DNA from: CAXMQZ01 sp963707075
GTDB lineage: Bacteria > Acidobacteriota > Thermoanaerobaculia > Multivoradales > JAHEKO01
Length of the DNA: 64,000 nucleotides
Direction: 5' to 3'
NCBI GenBank assembly: GCA_963707075.1
Contig: CAVPOX010000002.1
Location: 1,302,001 to 1,366,000 of the forward strand
The notes under the pieces: model-generated
Told to the model about the DNA's origin: nothing
The model's database searches: none
Seen by the model: the letters and a program-made list of their open reading frames with translations, nothing else
Part shown: piece by piece, positions 16,922 to 26,958 of the stretch
Layout: each line of letters starts with the position of its first letter
Numbering within the stretch: position 1 is the stretch's first letter
Translations under genes and position numbers: made by a program

Positions 16922-19900
16922 ATGAGTCGAGTCTTTCCGGGTTTCCTTCTGGCACTGATGGGTCTGGTATCTCCACTCCGAGCCAGTGTAGTGGTCTTCG
17001 TCGACTCGAATTTCCCTGCCGTCGAAAGCGAAGTACCGAGCCGCGAGACGCTTTCTGAGGCACTCGGATCGTTCGACATCGACTTTGTCGGGCTCGAGGA
17101 GTTGCAGCAATCCGGCACGCTCGAAGGCGTCGACCTTCTGGTGCTGCCGTACGGCTCGGCCTTTCCGGCGGACGCCTGGCCAGCCATTCGCAGCTATCTT
17201 CAGGGAGGTGGGAACCTCCTCAACCTGGGAGGCCGCGCCCTTTGGGTGCCCGTATTCTCAGACGGGTCGGGTGGTTTCCGCCAGGATCGCCCCCAGGGGA
17301 CCTATTGGCGGACGCTCGCCCCGGTCCACGCAGCCGAGGTCCCACGCACCGACTACTCCAGATTTGCCTGGGATCCAGCCTTTCCATTCGAGACCGAGGC
17401 CATCCGGGTCAAACGGGTTTTCACCATCGATACCCTCTTTGTTGCCAACTTCGCCAATCCCGAAGGCAAGTGGCGCGGCCTTGGCTTCTTCTTCGACGAT
17501 GCGGGGCACAAGATCGCCTCCCCTGTCACCCGACTCGATTATGTGGTCACACCTCCAGGTCGGCAGGGAAAGGGCCGGGGCCGCTTCGTCATGCTGCCCT
17601 TCGAGCCCGAGGACGGATACTGGGAATCCTCCGACGGGCGGCTGCTGATTCGGGAAGCGGCGATGCATGCCGCACTCGGCTCCGCACTCGTCTGGCTTCA
17701 GACCCCGCTCGCCTCGGTCCACGAAGGCGAGACCGCCCAGGCTGTCCTGCACCTCCGAGACCACCAGCCACCGGATGCAGAAGATGCTGTCGAGCGACGA
17801 GTCACCGTGGAGCTCAGACTCGAGGGACAGATCGTCGACTCCCGAACCGTGCCTGTCGAGGCCAACGACCTCGATACATCGATTCGCTTCCCCGGTGCTT
17901 CCGCACCCGGCCTCTACGCCCTGACGGCGACCTATCTTCGCGGCAATCACGTCGTGGATGTTCACGAAACCGGCTTCTGGCGGCTTGACGAGTCGGTGCT
18001 GGCGAGCGGATCCTTCCTCGGTGTGGGCTCGACCTACTTGAGACGTGGAGATCGACCCTTCATCCCGATCGGCGTCAACATGTGGGTCAACGACACCGCC
18101 TGGCCCTTCTTTCCCTCCAACGCCAACGCTCTCGAGTGGGACCGTGACTTCACGGAGATGGCGGATCGTGGCCTGAACTTCGTGCGTACCGGAATCTGGT
18201 TCTCCCGCGACCTGCTCATCGACCGCGCAACCAGGACAGCCCGGGAGGAAGTGCTGCGCAACATGGAGGCGATGTTCCTCACCGCTGGGCGACACGGCAT
18301 GCAGGTGCAGTTCGTCTTCTTCTCCTTCGAACCCCAAACCAGCATGCGTGGCGGCAGTGGCATTCTCGGCCCTGGCCGGAACCCGTACACCGACCCCGTT
18401 GCGATCGAGTCACAAGCCGCTTTCGTGCGTTCCATCGTCGAGCGGTTCAAGGACGTTCCATTTGTCAGTTGGGACCTGATCAACGAACCCAGTTATTCCA
18501 ACCCCAGCGCGATCTTCTCTGGCAACCAGCCCAACAACGATCCGACCGAGATCGATGCCTGGAACGAATGGTTGCGAGATCGCTATGGGACGACGGGGGT
18601 CCTCGCCGAGATCTGGGGCGAGATCCCTGCCGATCTCAGAGGGGCGGCCATCGCCGCCGGTATGCCCGCTGTCGATGACCCACCGATTGCCGGTGTGCTG
18701 CTGCCATCGCCCGAAGATCTCGGGCTGGATCGGCGAGCGACAAGAGGCCAGGTCCGCGCCTTCGACTACAACCTGTTCGCTCAAGACATGTTCACCCACT
18801 GGGCCGCCGAGCTGGTCAAGACCATCCGCAGCACCGGCAGCCAGCAGATGGTCGCCGTCGGCCAGGACGAGGGCGGCGTCACCAACCGCGTGCTCAACCA
18901 TTTCTATGGCGAAGTGGTCGACATGACCTCCCTGCACAACTGGTGGCAAGACGATGCGCTGCTTTGGGATGCCTTTGCCGCCAAGCGGCCCGGGACTCCC
19001 AATCTCCTCGGCGAAACGGGTCCACAACCCTCTATCGCGTTGGATGGAGTGACCCGATGGGACGAGGTTCGTGGTCTCGGGCTCGCTGAACGCAAGACGA
19101 CCTTCGGGCTGGCGGCCGGCAATGCCGGCGCCGCTATCTGGATCTGGTCGCGTACCGACCCCTACCGCTGGAACCGCTCCGATGGCTCGTCGACCTTGTG
19201 GATCGACATGATTTCGGGACTCGGCAAGTTCGCTCGAGACGCCGAGCCCTTCCTGAGCGATGAGCAGCCCGGTGAGGTCGCCATGGTCCTGCCTCAAACA
19301 CTGCAACTCTCTGCGTTCAACGCCTACTCCATCGAAGCCCAGCAAAAGGCGGTTCAGGCGCTCTTCTACGGGGCCCGCTCGTCCGCCTATGCGGTCGGCG
19401 AATATCAAATCGACCTCCTCGGCAAGCCGAAGCTGATTCTCCTGCCGTCACCCTGGATGCTCAATCAGCGGGCTTGGGAGGCGCTTCTCGAAGCTGTTCA
19501 GGAGGGCGCCACGCTTCTGATCACCGGTCGCTTCGATCTCGATGAGCACTTTCGCCCGACCGATCGCCACCGTGAGGTCGGCATCGACTACGAGGGGCAG
19601 ATTCTCGAAACTCGCGAGAACTTCGTCCAGTGGCCGGCAGGCGAAGGCTGGTTCAGCTTCTCGGGCGACAAGACGACCTTCATCGACCAGGCAGCCTTAC
19701 CGTCGGGTCACACCTTCACCCGGCAGAGCGTGGGGGCCGGCGAGATCCTCTTCTTCTCACTGCCACTCGAATTGAGCGACGATATCCAACTGTTGGCCGA
19801 CATCTACAGTTGGGCTCTCGAGGAAGCAGGGGTTGAACCGATCTACTCCACCGACCTCGATAGCCCCGGCATCGTCATCAGTCCGACGGTGCTCGACAAA

Positions 19901-20077
19901 GCCACCCTGTATGTCGTTGCTTCGGAATCCTCCCTCCCGCAGGAGGTGAGATTCCGCGACAGGCGAAGCGGACAAGAAGTCGAGGTCGAGCTCGAACCCG
20001 GCCGCGCCGCCGTTGTGCTGGTAACCAACGAGGGTGAGATTCCGGCGCGTTACGACTCGGATGGTGTGGTGCCCTGA
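16922..20077 (+). CDS. Secreted glycoside hydrolase, GH5/GH42-like, with flanking class I amidotransferase-like domains
   Basis: A 1051-residue exported protein with GGAGGT before the ATG and a signal peptide cut near L-R-A-S. Residues about 30-110 look like a class I glutamine-amidotransferase fold without catalytic Cys. Then come a beta domain and a TIM-barrel (about 370-740) with a clan GH-A acid/base in W-D-L-I-N-E-P (Glu522) and a nucleophile candidate in L-L-G-E-T-G (Glu698). Residues about 790-950 again look like the GATase-like domain of GH42 enzymes (L-I-L-L-P-S-P-W-M-L, E-G-A-T-L-L-I-T-G-R). Exo-acting beta-galactosidase or beta-glucosidase activity is possible, but the family assignment is tentative. 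Confidence 0.8.
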   Translation: MSRVFPGFLLALMGLVSPLRASVVVFVDSNFPAVESEVPSRETLSEALGSFDIDFVGLEELQQSGTLEGVDLLVLPYGSAFPADAWPAIRSYLQGGGNLLNLGGRALWVPVFSDGSGGFRQDRPQGTYWRTLAPVHAAEVPRTDYSRFAWDPAFPFETEAIRVKRVFTIDTLFVANFANPEGKWRGLGFFFDDAGHKIASPVTRLDYVVTPPGRQGKGRGRFVMLPFEPEDGYWESSDGRLLIREAAMHAALGSALVWLQTPLASVHEGETAQAVLHLRDHQPPDAEDAVERRVTVELRLEGQIVDSRTVPVEANDLDTSIRFPGASAPGLYALTATYLRGNHVVDVHETGFWRLDESVLASGSFLGVGSTYLRRGDRPFIPIGVNMWVNDTAWPFFPSNANALEWDRDFTEMADRGLNFVRTGIWFSRDLLIDRATRTAREEVLRNMEAMFLTAGRHGMQVQFVFFSFEPQTSMRGGSGILGPGRNPYTDPVAIESQAAFVRSIVERFKDVPFVSWDLINEPSYSNPSAIFSGNQPNNDPTEIDAWNEWLRDRYGTTGVLAEIWGEIPADLRGAAIAAGMPAVDDPPIAGVLLPSPEDLGLDRRATRGQVRAFDYNLFAQDMFTHWAAELVKTIRSTGSQQMVAVGQDEGGVTNRVLNHFYGEVVDMTSLHNWWQDDALLWDAFAAKRPGTPNLLGETGPQPSIALDGVTRWDEVRGLGLAERKTTFGLAAGNAGAAIWIWSRTDPYRWNRSDGSSTLWIDMISGLGKFARDAEPFLSDEQPGEVAMVLPQTLQLSAFNAYSIEAQQKAVQALFYGARSSAYAVGEYQIDLLGKPKLILLPSPWMLNQRAWEALLEAVQEGATLLITGRFDLDEHFRPTDRHREVGIDYEGQILETRENFVQWPAGEGWFSFSGDKTTFIDQAALPSGHTFTRQSVGAGEILFFSLPLELSDDIQLLADIYSWALEEAGVEPIYSTDLDSPGIVISPTVLDKATLYVVASESSLPQEVRFRDRRSGQEVEVELEPGRAAVVLVTNEGEIPARYDSDGVVP

Positions 20078-20451
20078 AGGAAGTCCTCCAGCTGCTCCTC
20101 GACGGACCTGGTGATCTCGGACTCGGTGTCGCCGAGATGAGCGGTGGACTTGTTCTCCACCAGCAGGATCGAGCACTCTTCGGTCGAGGAAACGCGGTGG
20201 TTCACTCCACGTTTCACGATGTAGAGATCGCCCGCGTTCATCGTAAACGGTGCCTGACCCTCCACTTCGAATAGCAGGCTACCCTCGATGATGTAGAAGA
20301 GCTCGTCCTCGTTAGCATGGTTGTGCCAGGGAATGGCCTCTCCCTTGATCCTGGCTACCTTGACGTAGGTGTCGTTCACCTCGCCGATGACTTTGGGCGA
20401 GAAGTACTCGGTCAGGGTCCTGGCGCGGTCGACAAGATTGATTGCTGACAT
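20050..20451 (-). CDS. Small cupin protein
   Basis: A 133-residue cupin from the ATG at 20451, which begins right after the conserved part of the frame opens and lies 10 bases downstream of the reductase stop. Cupin motif 1 is seen as W-H-N-H-A-N-E-D-E-L-F-Y-I-I-E-G and motif 2 as A-G-D-L-Y-I-V-K-R-G-V-N-H-R, giving the usual His-His-Glu-His metal set. The function of such small cupins ranges from isomerases to sensors. Its 3' end overlaps the hydrolase gene on the other strand by 28 bases. Confidence 0.85.
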   Translation of the reverse strand: MSAINLVDRARTLTEYFSPKVIGEVNDTYVKVARIKGEAIPWHNHANEDELFYIIEGSLLFEVEGQAPFTMNAGDLYIVKRGVNHRVSSTEECSILLVENKSTAHLGDTESEITRSVEEQLEDFLQGTTPSES

Positions 20452-20461
20452 ATTCGAGATT

Positions 20462-21319
20462 CTAATAGCCGGCGGCAACGCGCTCGACAAATTCGCCCAG
20501 CCCTGTAGGAGGCCTTCCCAACAACCACTCCAGGGTGTTCGAATTTCCCTTGAGGCCAAACCGGTCGTAATAGCGGAACATCTTTGCCAGCGCTTCGATC
20601 GCGTACTCCTCGAGGCCAGCCGTACGCGCCTGGTCTACCCACTGGGGAATGGAGAGCGATTCGGCTTCGATTCTGCGGCCCATGATCTGGCTCAGAATCT
20701 TCGCGATACCGGCTGGTGTCAGGGCTTCGGGACCCGCGAGCTCATAGATCGCACCGCTGTGCCGCGCGGTGGTCAGCACCCGAGCAGCGACCTCCGCCAC
20801 ATCTTCGAGATCCACCAGGCTCAGCGTGGCTCCTTCGCCATAGGGAACCCTGTAGCGTCCTTCTGCGACCAGCATTTCCCAGTATGGCAACAGGTTCTGC
20901 ATATACGCCGCCGGCTGCAGGATGGTGATGTCCAAGCCTGACTCGAACAGTCTCTGCTCGACGGCCAGCTTCCGCCAGTGATGTGGCATAGCTCGGGTCT
21001 GCGGGTGCAGCACCGAATGGTAGGCAAGACGCTTCACCCCAGCCGTCCTGGCAGCGGTGATGGCGATCTCGCCGATCCGATCTTCCTCTGGATGCACGTT
21101 TGGGGCAATCAGGTAGACAGCTTTGACACCCGCCATCGCCCGAACCATGCCAACCTCGTCCAGGAGGTCTTCGATGACGATATCGGCTACTCCGGCATCC
21201 TGCAGCGCTGCTGCTTGTTCCGGACGTCGCGCCAAGGCTCGCACCTTCTCGCGCCGAGCGACCAGTGCCCTGATTACCGCCTGCCCCGTCTTCCCACCCG
21301 CTCCTGTTGTCAAAATCAT
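20462..21319 (-). CDS. NmrA-like NAD(P)-binding reductase (atypical SDR)
   Basis: A 285-residue protein from the ATG at 21319, where the Rossmann motif begins immediately (M-I-L-T-T-G-A-G-G-K-T-G). Further features are A-L-A-R-R-P-E-Q, L-D-I-T-I-L-Q-P-A-A-Y-M-Q-N-L and the C-terminal L-V-D-L-E-D-V-A. This is the NmrA/HSCARG/quinone oxidoreductase 2 group, which either reduces a substrate with NAD(P)H or senses the redox ratio. It is probably cotranscribed with the cupin gene (10-base gap). The N-terminal extension from an upstream GTG at 21364 is not conserved-looking. Confidence 0.85.
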   Translation of the reverse strand: MILTTGAGGKTGQAVIRALVARREKVRALARRPEQAAALQDAGVADIVIEDLLDEVGMVRAMAGVKAVYLIAPNVHPEEDRIGEIAITAARTAGVKRLAYHSVLHPQTRAMPHHWRKLAVEQRLFESGLDITILQPAAYMQNLLPYWEMLVAEGRYRVPYGEGATLSLVDLEDVAEVAARVLTTARHSGAIYELAGPEALTPAGIAKILSQIMGRRIEAESLSIPQWVDQARTAGLEEYAIEALAKMFRYYDRFGLKGNSNTLEWLLGRPPTGLGEFVERVAAGY

Positions 21320-21560
21320 GGGTAGTGAAATTGTAATGCTACGACCGTCTTCCTGGACCGGCACTTGCTGGTGCGAGGCGAAACCGGGGACATCCCGTTC
21401 GCGCCGCGACTCTCGAACAACCGAGATACTTCTTCAAACAAGCTCACTGACAATCTGACGCGATCGAGTAGAGTCTGATTCGACCAGCAGACTCCGCAAT
21501 CCCACGACGCTTCGCACTGCACTCGAGGGCATTGGAGAGACTCCTCTGGTCACCCGAGCA

Positions 21561-22670
21561 ATGACCACGAAAACCATCACCCGGCGCCCTTGGCGTGAGC
21601 TCTCGATCGGGTTTGCCCTGTTCGGGGCAAGCACGATTACGATGATTACAGTTTTCGAGCTCGCATCTCGCGCAAGGCTGGGCAAGAAGGCTCCCTACAG
21701 CACCCGTGGCATGCTGAGACCCGACGCCGATGTCCCTTATCCACTTCACGAATGGACCCCGGGGGCCAAAGGGGTCTATCGGGGCCTCCCACTGGAGATC
21801 AATTCGAGCGGGTTCATCGGACCCGAGTACAGCAAGGATCCCGCAGAGGGTGTCAAGCGAATCATGGTCATCGGCGATTCGATCGCGGCAGGCTGGGGTC
21901 TGGAGTCTCTCTCGCACTCCTTTGCCAACGAATTGGAGAAGCGCCTGGTCAACTCGGGGATGGCTGTGGAGGTGCTGAATCTCGCGGTACCCGGTTACGA
22001 TGCCTACGAGTCCGTCCTCAGACTGGAACGGATCGGTATCCCATTCCATCCAAACCTGGTCGTCTATGTGTTTTGCTCCAACGACATCCTGCATGCGGCC
22101 GGACGTCCACCTCCAGAGGCAACCCGGGCCGGAAACTACGACGAGCGCCACCTGCTCTGGCATCTGACCTGGTGGCGCTTCAACTATCTGAAGAAGGTCG
22201 GCGCGGCAGCAAAGCACACTCCGTATCCCATGGTTGTGGGCGACAACACTGTTCCCTTGGCAGAGGATCCCCACCTGGAGAAGCTTCACTCCCAGATCGA
22301 CGCCCTGGCTGACCCCGGATTCTTCCGAGACAGAGCGGACGGCTATGACGCCAGGCTCGGTATCGGCCATTTCGACTACGCGATGCGACGGTTCGCCTCG
22401 CTGGCTCAGCAGAACCGTTTCAGGACTCTGGTGGTGAGAGTGCCCTATTTGTCCTCCCGAGAGAACGAAGGCAGACGCCTGGCCGAGAAAATCGCGGCGT
22501 ACATTCTCGACAAGTACCAACTTCCCCGCCTGGACCTACACGAGGCCTATCGATCCATCGGCTACAGGAAGCTCCAACATGTCGACTGGGATCGTATCCA
22601 TCCCAATGCGCGCGGTCATGCGGAGATGGCTCGGCTGGTAGCTTCAAAAATCGAGCACGGCGCTCAGTAA
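21561..22670 (+). CDS. SGNH/GDSL hydrolase with N-terminal membrane anchor
   Basis: A 369-residue protein with a single hydrophobic segment at about residues 15-35 after a basic start, so anchored and facing outward. Block I is V-I-G-D-S-I-A-A-G (Ser107), block III has C-S-N-D-I, and block V is D-W-D-R-I-H-P-N with the catalytic Asp and His. It also has N-S-S-G-F-I-G-P-E-Y, common in SGNH proteins near exopolysaccharide and O-antigen genes. It is likely an esterase or acetyl-transfer enzyme acting on a carbohydrate. Its end overlaps the convergent GH30 gene by 7 bases. Confidence 0.87.
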   Translation: MTTKTITRRPWRELSIGFALFGASTITMITVFELASRARLGKKAPYSTRGMLRPDADVPYPLHEWTPGAKGVYRGLPLEINSSGFIGPEYSKDPAEGVKRIMVIGDSIAAGWGLESLSHSFANELEKRLVNSGMAVEVLNLAVPGYDAYESVLRLERIGIPFHPNLVVYVFCSNDILHAAGRPPPEATRAGNYDERHLLWHLTWWRFNYLKKVGAAAKHTPYPMVVGDNTVPLAEDPHLEKLHSQIDALADPGFFRDRADGYDARLGIGHFDYAMRRFASLAQQNRFRTLVVRVPYLSSRENEGRRLAEKIAAYILDKYQLPRLDLHEAYRSIGYRKLQHVDWDRIHPNARGHAEMARLVASKIEHGAQ

Positions 22671-24139
22671 ACCAGCGTCTGCATCGAGTGAGCCGGGATG
22701 CTGAGCTCAGCCTCATACGGGCCGACCATGAAGTTGTACTCGATGTCCATGTCGCTCTGGTTCATCACGATGGTGGCGATGGTGTTGTCATCGTTAATGA
22801 AAGACGTCGCCAGCAGGTGGCTACGGCTGGTAGTCGTGCTGACACGTTGCGCATGGGGGCGAATGAACTTGGAAAAGTGCCCGATGTAGTAGTAGGTCGG
22901 CGTGTAGATGAGCTTTCCCGTGCCCGTATCGGCATGCACTGGCGCAAAACAGAAGTTCTCAACATGGTTGGGGCCACCCCGCTCGTCCAACAGGATGTTC
23001 CAGTCCGTCCAGCCGACTGTCCCGGCATTGAAATCGTTGATCATCGAGCGACCGTACTTCTCCGCATTGGGCCAGTATTGGTAGTGCTCGGGATCGAAAT
23101 TCTCGGCGGTACCTTCGGTGAAGATCAGTTTCTTTTCAGGGTAGGACTGGCTGACATTGCGCAGGTTCTCATGCATCGTCTCCCCGCCCGCCCAGGTCTC
23201 GTACCAGTGGAACCCCATGCCCCAGGCATACCTGGCCGCCTCCGGATCTTCGAAGATGGTGTTGGCCCGGTGGCTCATCAGGTCACGATTGTGATCCCAG
23301 ACGATGATCTTCTTGTCACCCAGGCCCTCGCGCTTCATCGTCGGTCCCAAATGATCCCTGAGGAAATCCCGTTCCTCCTCGGCCGCATAGATGCAGGACT
23401 CCCAACGCTGAACCGCCATCGGCTCGTTCTGGATAGTGATTCCCCAGATCGGTATTCCCTCTGCTTCGTAGGCCTTGATGAATCTGGTGTAGTACATCGC
23501 CCACGCCTCTCGGTACTCGGGGAGTAGCTTGCCCCCGTGAAGCATGTCGCCACTGTCCTTCATGAAGGCGGGCGGGCTCCAGGGACTGGCGTAAAGCAGC
23601 AACTGGCCACCCGCCGCCTCGATGGCTCTCTTGATCATGGGAATGCGGTATTCACGATCGTGATCGATGCTAAAGGTCGCAAGCTCCTTGTCCCCCTCTT
23701 CGACATAGGTATAGCTTCCACTCGAGAAGTCGCAACTGTGAATGTTGGTTCGTGCCAGGGTGTACCCGATACCTTTCTCCCGGTCGTAGTAGGCCTCGAG
23801 CAACTCTTCCTGCCTGGCTTCTGACAGCTGGGCGAACACTTCGGCACTCGCGTCCGTGATGGCACCACCGATACCGAGAAAATCCTGGAATCGCCTGGCA
23901 GGATTCACAAAAACCGAGACCTCCGACTCCGCCGGCTGCTCGCCGGGTACGAATTCGCGCTCTTCGGTGAGCGCCAGGCGCTGGTCCGTATCCATGGCGG
24001 TCATATAGACCTTGATGGTCCTCCCGGCTGTGGTAAAAGGTGCGACAGACTCGGCTCTGGACTCGTCACTGAGGCCCGTCGCCAAGCAAATCAACAGCAG
24101 AGCAGGAATCAGGAAAGACTTCACGGTCTTCTTTCGCAT
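22664..24139 (-). CDS. Secreted GH30 glycoside hydrolase (glucosylceramidase/beta-glucosidase type)
   Basis: A 491-residue exported protein (K-K-K start, hydrophobic run, cut near S-R-A-E). The GH30 hallmark F-L-G-I-G-G-A-I-T-D-A is at about 87-97, the acid/base is in T-I-Q-N-E-P (Glu239) and the nucleophile in I-F-T-E-G-T (Glu342), ending in the typical beta domain. The layout equals GH30 subfamily 1 enzymes, which hydrolyse beta-glucosides or beta-xylosides. GGAGGG lies 10 bases before the ATG. It is divergent from the serine hydrolase gene. Confidence 0.93.
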   Translation of the reverse strand: MRKKTVKSFLIPALLLICLATGLSDESRAESVAPFTTAGRTIKVYMTAMDTDQRLALTEEREFVPGEQPAESEVSVFVNPARRFQDFLGIGGAITDASAEVFAQLSEARQEELLEAYYDREKGIGYTLARTNIHSCDFSSGSYTYVEEGDKELATFSIDHDREYRIPMIKRAIEAAGGQLLLYASPWSPPAFMKDSGDMLHGGKLLPEYREAWAMYYTRFIKAYEAEGIPIWGITIQNEPMAVQRWESCIYAAEEERDFLRDHLGPTMKREGLGDKKIIVWDHNRDLMSHRANTIFEDPEAARYAWGMGFHWYETWAGGETMHENLRNVSQSYPEKKLIFTEGTAENFDPEHYQYWPNAEKYGRSMINDFNAGTVGWTDWNILLDERGGPNHVENFCFAPVHADTGTGKLIYTPTYYYIGHFSKFIRPHAQRVSTTTSRSHLLATSFINDDNTIATIVMNQSDMDIEYNFMVGPYEAELSIPAHSMQTLVY

Positions 24140-24277
24140 CGCCGAACACCCTCCATTTCGTGGTCAATCAGTCGACCCAACCCGCCTGTCACGGTTTCCC
24201 TATCTTAGACGCTCGGCGCGACAGAAAGAGATCGTGGGCTCTCCTCAGGTTCACTGGAACCCAGATTGGGAGTTAGA

Positions 24278-25465
24278 GTGGACTCGATGCTGATTCTTGC
24301 CGCCCTGCTGACCCTTGCGTCGACGAGCCTCGCGAGCGGGCCGATCTACCCCCACGCAAACGAAACGATCGGCACGGTGAGGCAGGTCTACGACGGCGCC
24401 TTGTACCCTGACATCCAGGTCAACACCTTCCGCAATATCGACCGCCTTTTTCCGACGAGGCGTGTATCGGCTGGATTTGATCCGTTCCCACTGCCAGAGT
24501 CGGATCGGAAGCTGCAGAACTTCCGTTTCTCCTCACGCGGGAAGGAGTACGACCTCTACGATTTTCTTTCCCTCAACCGGGTGAGCGGGCTTCTCGTCGT
24601 CAAGGACGGTGGTGTCGCCTTCGAAGCGTATTTCCTCGGCAATAGCCGACAGACCAAATGGATGTCGATGTCTGTGGTCAAATCGATCACGGCCACCCTG
24701 GTCGGCATGGCCATCCACGATGACTATATTCAGGATATCGATGATCCGTTGGTTGCATACCTGCCTCAGTTGACCGGCACTGCCTACGATGGCGTAACGG
24801 TAAGGCACCTGCTACAGATGGCCTCGGGAGTCGATTGGAACGAGACCTATACGGATGCAGCATCGGATCGCCGAGCCATGCTCGAGGCGCAGATCTCAGG
24901 AGAGCCGGGCGCGATTCTCCGGCTGATGGCCAGCCTCGATCGCGCGGCGCCGCCCGGGACACGTTGGAACTACAGCACCGGTGAGACACAGGTTGCTGGC
25001 GCGCTGGTGGCCGCTGCGACCGGTAAACACCTGGCGGACTATCTGGCAGAGAAACTGTGGATTCCCTTCGGCATGGAGACGGAGGCCACATGGTGGCTCG
25101 AGTCACCCGACGGGCTCGAGATCGGTGGCAGTGGCCTTTCGGCGACGCTGCGTGACTACGCTCGTTTCGGCCTGTTCATACTCAACGGTGGAATCGTCGC
25201 CGGCAAGCCGACACTCCCGGACGGTTGGATCGAACAAGCAACCTCGGCCAAGACCGTCAACGGTGAGGTTGTCGAGTACGGCTACATGTGGTGGCCACTC
25301 GATCACGGTGCCTTCGCCGCTATCGGAATCTTCGGCCAGTTCGTCTTCGTGGACCCCGAACACCAACTGGTCGTGGCGATGTGGAGCGCACAACCCAAGC
25401 CCACAGGTACCGACACGATAGACGAGTACGACTTCTTCAACGCAATCGCCATGGCGCTGGAATGA
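24278..25465 (+). CDS. Exported class C beta-lactamase-family serine hydrolase
   Basis: The GTG at 24278 has GGGAG 5 bases upstream and is preferred to a TTG at 24266 and an ATG at 24287; it gives 395 residues with a signal peptide (L-T-L-A-S-T-S-L-A-S). The S-x-x-K motif is S-V-V-K (Ser132-Lys135) and the second element is Y-S-T-G. The domain resembles 6-aminohexanoate-dimer hydrolase (NylB) and EstB-like esterases more than true beta-lactamases. It probably hydrolyses an ester or amide outside the cytoplasm. Antibiotic resistance should not be assumed. Confidence 0.86.
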   Translation: MDSMLILAALLTLASTSLASGPIYPHANETIGTVRQVYDGALYPDIQVNTFRNIDRLFPTRRVSAGFDPFPLPESDRKLQNFRFSSRGKEYDLYDFLSLNRVSGLLVVKDGGVAFEAYFLGNSRQTKWMSMSVVKSITATLVGMAIHDDYIQDIDDPLVAYLPQLTGTAYDGVTVRHLLQMASGVDWNETYTDAASDRRAMLEAQISGEPGAILRLMASLDRAAPPGTRWNYSTGETQVAGALVAAATGKHLADYLAEKLWIPFGMETEATWWLESPDGLEIGGSGLSATLRDYARFGLFILNGGIVAGKPTLPDGWIEQATSAKTVNGEVVEYGYMWWPLDHGAFAAIGIFGQFVFVDPEHQLVVAMWSAQPKPTGTDTIDEYDFFNAIAMALE

Positions 25466-26842
25466 TCACTGCCGGCCGGGTTCGGGATGATTGCCTCGAT
25501 CCTCGGGTAACACGTCCTCGCCTTCGATGACGGGGCGATGCACGATCCCGCCACTCGGGCGGAAACCCACGATGCGCAGAGCCATCTCGCGACGGCCGGG
25601 CTGATCGTCGGTTCCACGTGGCAACACTCCAGGCATGCAAAGTGCCACCAACAATCTGAGCAATACGCTGACTCCGAAGATCCACCGGAACTGGCCTGGA
25701 GCCATGGTGAGCGCCAGGCCGCCGAGGAGGCCACCAAGGAGTTGGCTGGTCCCATTGAGCACGTTCTGCGCAGCGAAGATGTAGACCCTCGTCCGCTTGA
25801 AGCTCGAGTGCAGCAGGACGGAGAAAAAACTGACCTCGAATCCCGACCACGAAACTCCCGAGAAGAACTGTGCCGGGATCACCCACCAGAGATTTCGCGC
25901 CCACAGCCAGGGAAGGGGAACCAGGGCCACCAGGATCACGACCAGCAAGTACACCGGCCGGGCTCCGTGACGATCGATCGACCGGCCCCAGGTCGGAAGC
26001 ATGAGGAACTTCCCGGCAACGACGCAGAGGGTCGCGACCATGTATTCACTGTAGGTGAAGCGGAGCTCCTGCAGCATGAAGGGACTGAAATAGGGGGAGG
26101 CCACGTAGGTAGCAAGCTGGAGAGCCGAGCCGGCCACCAGGAGCCGCCAGGCGTTCTGCCCGCGCGCCGTGCTGAGAAACCTGAAGAACTGAGGGGGTCG
26201 ACTGAGTCCGTGAAAGTCGGGCTCGGGAGAGGCAGCCAGAAAGCAAGCCGAAATGAGCCGCGATGCTGCTGCGATGGCGAAAATCAGCTGGAAACCGACT
26301 CCACTTGCGCTACTCGGATCGATGACCGCACCAGGATGGAGGAGCTGTAACAGTAATCCCGACGAAATCAGGCCTGCGAAAGTGGCGAGCTGCACGACGC
26401 GGCTGCGCCGCGAGAAATAGCGACCGCGGAGTCTCTGCGGGACGAGATCACCGTACCAGGAGCTCCAGGCGGTACCGGCGGCCATGCTCGCCATCTGCGA
26501 AAGGCAGGCGGCCACGATAAGGACCTGGATCACCAGCAGTCCCGCGACGTCGAGCAGCGAAATGGCAAGCAGTACGGCGGCCTGAGCGAGTGCCGCCGCG
26601 ACAGTCCATGGTTTGCGTCGTGCGAGCTTACTCAGGACAGCAAGGGTCGCGAGCGGCCCAAGAGCGCCAAGGCACAGCGGCAAGCTCACGACGAGACCCA
26701 GCTCGAGAGGCGACGCCTGCAGCCGCACCGCGTTGGCGATGAGGTAGCTCTCGCCAGAGCCAACCATGAAAGCGAAGAAAGCACCCTCGAAGAGGGAGAG
26801 CTGCATCGCGCGCTGGCGCGACCGGCGTGAGAGTGGTGACAC
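25466..26842 (-). CDS. MFS transporter
   Basis: A 458-residue integral membrane protein with about twelve predicted helices in two halves. The cytosolic loop between helices 2 and 3 has L-S-K-L-A-R-R-K-P-W and the matching loop in the second half has G-R-S-I-D-R-H-G-A-R-P. The start shown is a GTG; an ATG 36 bases further in (26806) is possible. Its stop abuts the stop of the convergent serine hydrolase with no spare base. The tail of about 50 residues is polar. The substrate is unknown. Confidence 0.85.
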   Translation of the reverse strand: MSPLSRRSRQRAMQLSLFEGAFFAFMVGSGESYLIANAVRLQASPLELGLVVSLPLCLGALGPLATLAVLSKLARRKPWTVAAALAQAAVLLAISLLDVAGLLVIQVLIVAACLSQMASMAAGTAWSSWYGDLVPQRLRGRYFSRRSRVVQLATFAGLISSGLLLQLLHPGAVIDPSSASGVGFQLIFAIAAASRLISACFLAASPEPDFHGLSRPPQFFRFLSTARGQNAWRLLVAGSALQLATYVASPYFSPFMLQELRFTYSEYMVATLCVVAGKFLMLPTWGRSIDRHGARPVYLLVVILVALVPLPWLWARNLWWVIPAQFFSGVSWSGFEVSFFSVLLHSSFKRTRVYIFAAQNVLNGTSQLLGGLLGGLALTMAPGQFRWIFGVSVLLRLLVALCMPGVLPRGTDDQPGRREMALRIVGFRPSGGIVHRPVIEGEDVLPEDRGNHPEPGRQ

Positions 26843-26958
26843 GGCGTGGCTCTCAGATCATCGGCGACAACAAGACCAGCAGAGACCCTGCGAATACTAC
26901 AAGCATATGCCCCCTCGACCGCTGAGCAGATAAGCTATCGTCTGAAAACCGATCCACC

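Noticed and set aside
24278..25465. Beta-lactamase conferring antibiotic resistance
   Set aside because: S-x-x-K is present, but overall layout fits NylB/EstB-like esterases, so a resistance role is not supported.
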